From the NCBI RefSeq assembly GCF_025869515.1, contig NZ_JAOZVR010000074.1, positions 1 to 57,353 of the forward strand: a stretch of 57,353 nucleotides of DNA. The letters run 5' to 3'. Source of the stretch: Ferrovibrio sp. (GTDB lineage: Bacteria > Pseudomonadota > Alphaproteobacteria > Ferrovibrionales > Ferrovibrionaceae). Below the pieces are notes generated by a model. It was not told where the DNA came from. It did no database searches and saw only the letters and a program-made list of their open reading frames with translations. Positions 55,370 through 57,353 of this stretch are shown here, one piece after another; within the stretch, counting starts at the first letter, position 1; each line of letters begins with the position of its first letter. The position numbers and the translations under genes are program-made.

Positions 55370-55414
55370 TTGACGGCGGGCGGGAACAGGCAGATAATAT
55401 TTGCAAATGCAAAT
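55370..55414 (+). promoter_or_regulatory. Rieske operon promoter with perfect palindromic operator
   Basis: TTGACG (55370-55375), exactly 17 bp, GATAAT (55393-55398). Immediately downstream, ATTTGCA-AA-TGCAAAT (55399-55414) is a perfect 7-bp inverted repeat covering the expected transcription start. The geometry is that of a repressor blocking initiation; MarR-type proteins use short symmetric sites of this kind. No candidate regulator gene is adjacent. Confidence 0.72.
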
Positions 55415-55439
55415 AAATCCGTGTCGGGAGGATTCGGAT

Positions 55440-56717
55440 ATGAACTTTGCCCCTACCTCACTGTCAGCCGAGACCCTGCCGCGCTGGGCCGATGAGGGTT
55501 CCAGTCGGATTCCCTTCTGGGCCTATACCGACCCGATGGTCTATCGCCGTGAGATCGAGCGGTTTTTCCATGGCGGTGGCCACTGGTGCTACGTCGCGCT
55601 GGAGGCCGAGCTGCCCAAGGCGGGCGATTACAAGCTGTCGTATGTCGGCGAGCGGCAGGTGATCGTCGTGCGAGACCGCGATCAAAGCATACACGTCGTG
55701 GAAAACCGCTGCGCCCATCGCGGCGTGCGCTTTTGCCAGAAGCCGCGCGGCACTGCGCGCAGCTTCGTCTGCCCCTATCACCAATGGACCTACAAGCTGA
55801 ATGGCGATCTCGCCGGTCTGCCGTTTCGCCAGGGCGTGAAAAAGGACGATGGCGAAGTGCAGGGCGGCATGCCGCCCGACTTCGATCTCAAGCAGCATGG
55901 TTTGACCAAGCTCAAAGTCGCGACCTATAACGGCCTGGTCTTTGCGACTTTCGATCACGATGCGCCGGGTTTCGAGGATTACATCGGTCCGGATGTGATG
56001 CCGTGGCTCAACCGCATTTTCGACGGCCGCAAGCTCACCATCCTCGGCACCAACCGCCAGCGTATTCCGGGCAACTGGAAGCTGATGATGGAGAATATCA
56101 AGGATCCGTATCATCCGGGCCTGCTGCACACCTGGTTCGTCACCTTCGGCCTGTGGCGGGCCGATCAGCAATCGCGCATGGTGATGGACAGCCATGGCCG
56201 CCATGCGGTGATGATCTCGCAGCGCAATGCTGGCGGCGAGGCCAAGGCGGTCACCGAAGGGGTCACCAGCTTCAAGAAGGACATGACGCTGAACGATACG
56301 CGCCTGCTCGATGTGATGCCGGAATACTGGTGGAAGGGGCCGACGGTGACGATGATTACCCTGTTTCCCAGCGTGATCATCCAGCAGCAGGTCAATTCGC
56401 TCTCCACGCGGCATATCGTGCCGTCCGGTCCTGATGCTTTCGATTTCGTCTGGACGCATTTTGGCTTTGAAGAGGATGACGAGACAATGACGCGGCGTCG
56501 GTTGCGCCAGGCCAACCTTTTCGGCCCGGCCGGCTTCGTTTCGGCCGACGACGGCGAGGTGATCGAATTCTCTCAGGATGGTTTCCGCCAGAAGGGCGCC
56601 GAGGGCGCCACGGTCTGCGAACTGGACGGCCGCGGCATCGCACCGACCTCGCATATGGTCACCGAAACGCTGATCCGTGGCATGTATGGATACTGGCGCA
56701 AGGTGATGGAGATCTGA
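55440..56717 (+). CDS. Rieske ring-hydroxylating dioxygenase, alpha subunit
   Basis: 425 residues from the ATG at 55440 behind GGGAGGA; starts further upstream would overlap the operator. The Rieske 2Fe-2S ligands are Cys91, His93, Cys111 and His114 (CAHRG...CPYHQW, with the standard 17-residue spacer). The mononuclear iron site follows: His225 and His230 with bridging Asp222 in NIKDPYHPGLLH. It adds both atoms of O2 to an arene, or catalyses a related oxidation. The beta subunit follows after 2 bp. Ferredoxin and reductase genes are not in the window. Confidence 0.95.
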   Translation: MNFAPTSLSAETLPRWADEGSSRIPFWAYTDPMVYRREIERFFHGGGHWCYVALEAELPKAGDYKLSYVGERQVIVVRDRDQSIHVVENRCAHRGVRFCQKPRGTARSFVCPYHQWTYKLNGDLAGLPFRQGVKKDDGEVQGGMPPDFDLKQHGLTKLKVATYNGLVFATFDHDAPGFEDYIGPDVMPWLNRIFDGRKLTILGTNRQRIPGNWKLMMENIKDPYHPGLLHTWFVTFGLWRADQQSRMVMDSHGRHAVMISQRNAGGEAKAVTEGVTSFKKDMTLNDTRLLDVMPEYWWKGPTVTMITLFPSVIIQQQVNSLSTRHIVPSGPDAFDFVWTHFGFEEDDETMTRRRLRQANLFGPAGFVSADDGEVIEFSQDGFRQKGAEGATVCELDGRGIAPTSHMVTETLIRGMYGYWRKVMEI

Positions 56718-56719
56718 TC

Positions 56720-57220
56720 ATGCCGATGCGCCCGCATGCCATCGCCCTGTCGGTGCTGGAATCCCAGTATCGCGTCGACCAGTTCAATGCCGCCTATGGC
56801 GACTGCCTGGATCGTGGCGCGTATGACTCCTGGATTGCCATGTTCACAGAGGACTGCCTCTACAAGGTGGTGCCGCGGGAAAATCACGATGCCGGGCTGC
56901 CGCTCTGCACCATGGCGCTGGAAGGCCAGGGCATGCTGAAGGACCGTGTCTACGGCATCACCAACACCTTGTTTCACGCACCCTACTATCAGCGCCATGT
57001 GATCGGTGGCGCGCGTATCCTGTCGGATAACGGCATCACGATTGAAGCAACCGCGAATTATTCTGTCTTCCGCACCAAACCCGGCTCGGTCTCCGAGGTT
57101 TACAACGTCGGCCGCTATCTCGATCGCTTCGTTTATGGCGACCAGGGCCTGCTGCTGCAGGAACGGCTTTGCGTCTTCGACAGCGAGCTGATCCTCAATT
57201 CCCTGATCTATCCGATCTAG
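56720..57220 (+). CDS. Ring-hydroxylating dioxygenase, beta subunit
   Basis: 166 residues with the SnoaL/NTF2-like cone fold of small dioxygenase subunits: DCLDRGAYDSWIAMFTEDCLYKV, RVYGITNTLFHAPYYQRHVIG and the C-terminal ERLCVFDSELILNSLIYPI are typical. It has no active site of its own and stabilises the alpha3beta3 hexamer. It is co-transcribed with the alpha subunit, and its stop codon interleaves with that of a convergent partial gene. Confidence 0.93.
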   Translation: MPMRPHAIALSVLESQYRVDQFNAAYGDCLDRGAYDSWIAMFTEDCLYKVVPRENHDAGLPLCTMALEGQGMLKDRVYGITNTLFHAPYYQRHVIGGARILSDNGITIEATANYSVFRTKPGSVSEVYNVGRYLDRFVYGDQGLLLQERLCVFDSELILNSLIYPI

Positions 57221-57353
57221 ACGACGCGGTTTTTCAGCTCCGCCGCTGCTTTCAGCAGCCCCCGGGCCGATTTGGGAAGCCCTTGCGCAAAACTGGCCCA
57301 GTACGTGGAGAAAGAGAAATATAACCCCCGCACCCCCAGCCCCACCAAACCAC
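57217..57353 (-). CDS. Partial minus-strand gene (C-terminus only), unknown
   Basis: Reading the minus strand from the right edge gives an uninterrupted frame of 44 codons ending at a TAG (57219-57217): an opening GLVGLGVRGLYFSF and a tail PKSARGLLKAAAELKNRVV. The tail looks like a genuine amphipathic protein end, and convergent termination against the dioxygenase is natural. The gene continues outside the window and I do not recognise the family. Confidence 0.45.
   Translation of the reverse strand, partial: GLVGLGVRGLYFSFSTYWASFAQGLPKSARGLLKAAAELKNRVV

Overview
The window is a high-GC bacterial chromosome segment. It carries many solute-uptake systems (orphan Bug/TctC-type receptor, carbohydrate-type ABC, TRAP, polyamine-type ABC, orphan peptide-type receptor), IclR and MocR regulators, twin-arginine-type leaders on several binding proteins, and FixK/FNR-like and IclR-type palindromes. 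Together these fit a metabolically versatile alphaproteobacterium, perhaps Rhodospirillales-like. That placement is inferred from gene content only. I saw no rRNA, tRNA, CRISPR array, insertion sequence or phage gene.

Layout. (1) 1-4240: a catabolic operon of BKACE (cut by the left edge), a Bug receptor, an SDR and an aldehyde dehydrogenase, closed by a strong terminator. (2) 4252-9746: a lipoprotein esterase divergent from an IclR regulator, with an ATTCCG...CGGAAT operator between them. A second operator precedes a bicupin, an HpcH/HpaI aldolase, a flavin reductase-like protein and a DUF6282 metallohydrolase. (3) 9747-14500: a 397-bp regulatory gap, then a carbohydrate-type ABC transporter (ATPase, receptor, two permeases) with a hairpin after the receptor gene. 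(4) 14578-20432: a DctPQM TRAP transporter in one operon with a degradative HMG-CoA reductase, divergent from a MocR regulator. This is probably mevalonate uptake and oxidation. (5) 20404-25435: TetR plus RND efflux adaptor and pump.

(6) 25442-38473: a 2,543-residue RTX-like repeat protein (about 28 tandem units) divergent from a type I secretion operon. The operon encodes two different ABC ATPases that look like an obligate asymmetric heterodimer (one with a wrecked Walker A and H-loop, the other with a wrecked signature) and an HlyD-type adaptor. No TolC gene is present. (7) 38527-41430: a TauD/TfdA dioxygenase, a 3-hydroxyacyl-CoA/carnitine dehydrogenase-like enzyme and a PEP mutase/isocitrate lyase-superfamily enzyme.

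(8) 41587-49710: an IclR regulator translationally coupled to two uncharacterised proteins, then an M19 dipeptidase-like protein lacking half of the expected zinc ligands, then a complete PotD/B/C/A-type importer. This is the best candidate for an undescribed catabolic system. (9) 49715-52919: an AbgB-like M20 amidohydrolase divergent from an orphan peptide-type receptor. (10) 52993-57220: an AhpD-like protein and an acyl-CoA ligase divergent from a Rieske ring-hydroxylating dioxygenase (alpha and beta subunits), whose promoter carries a perfect palindrome at the expected transcription start. A partial minus-strand gene runs off the right edge.
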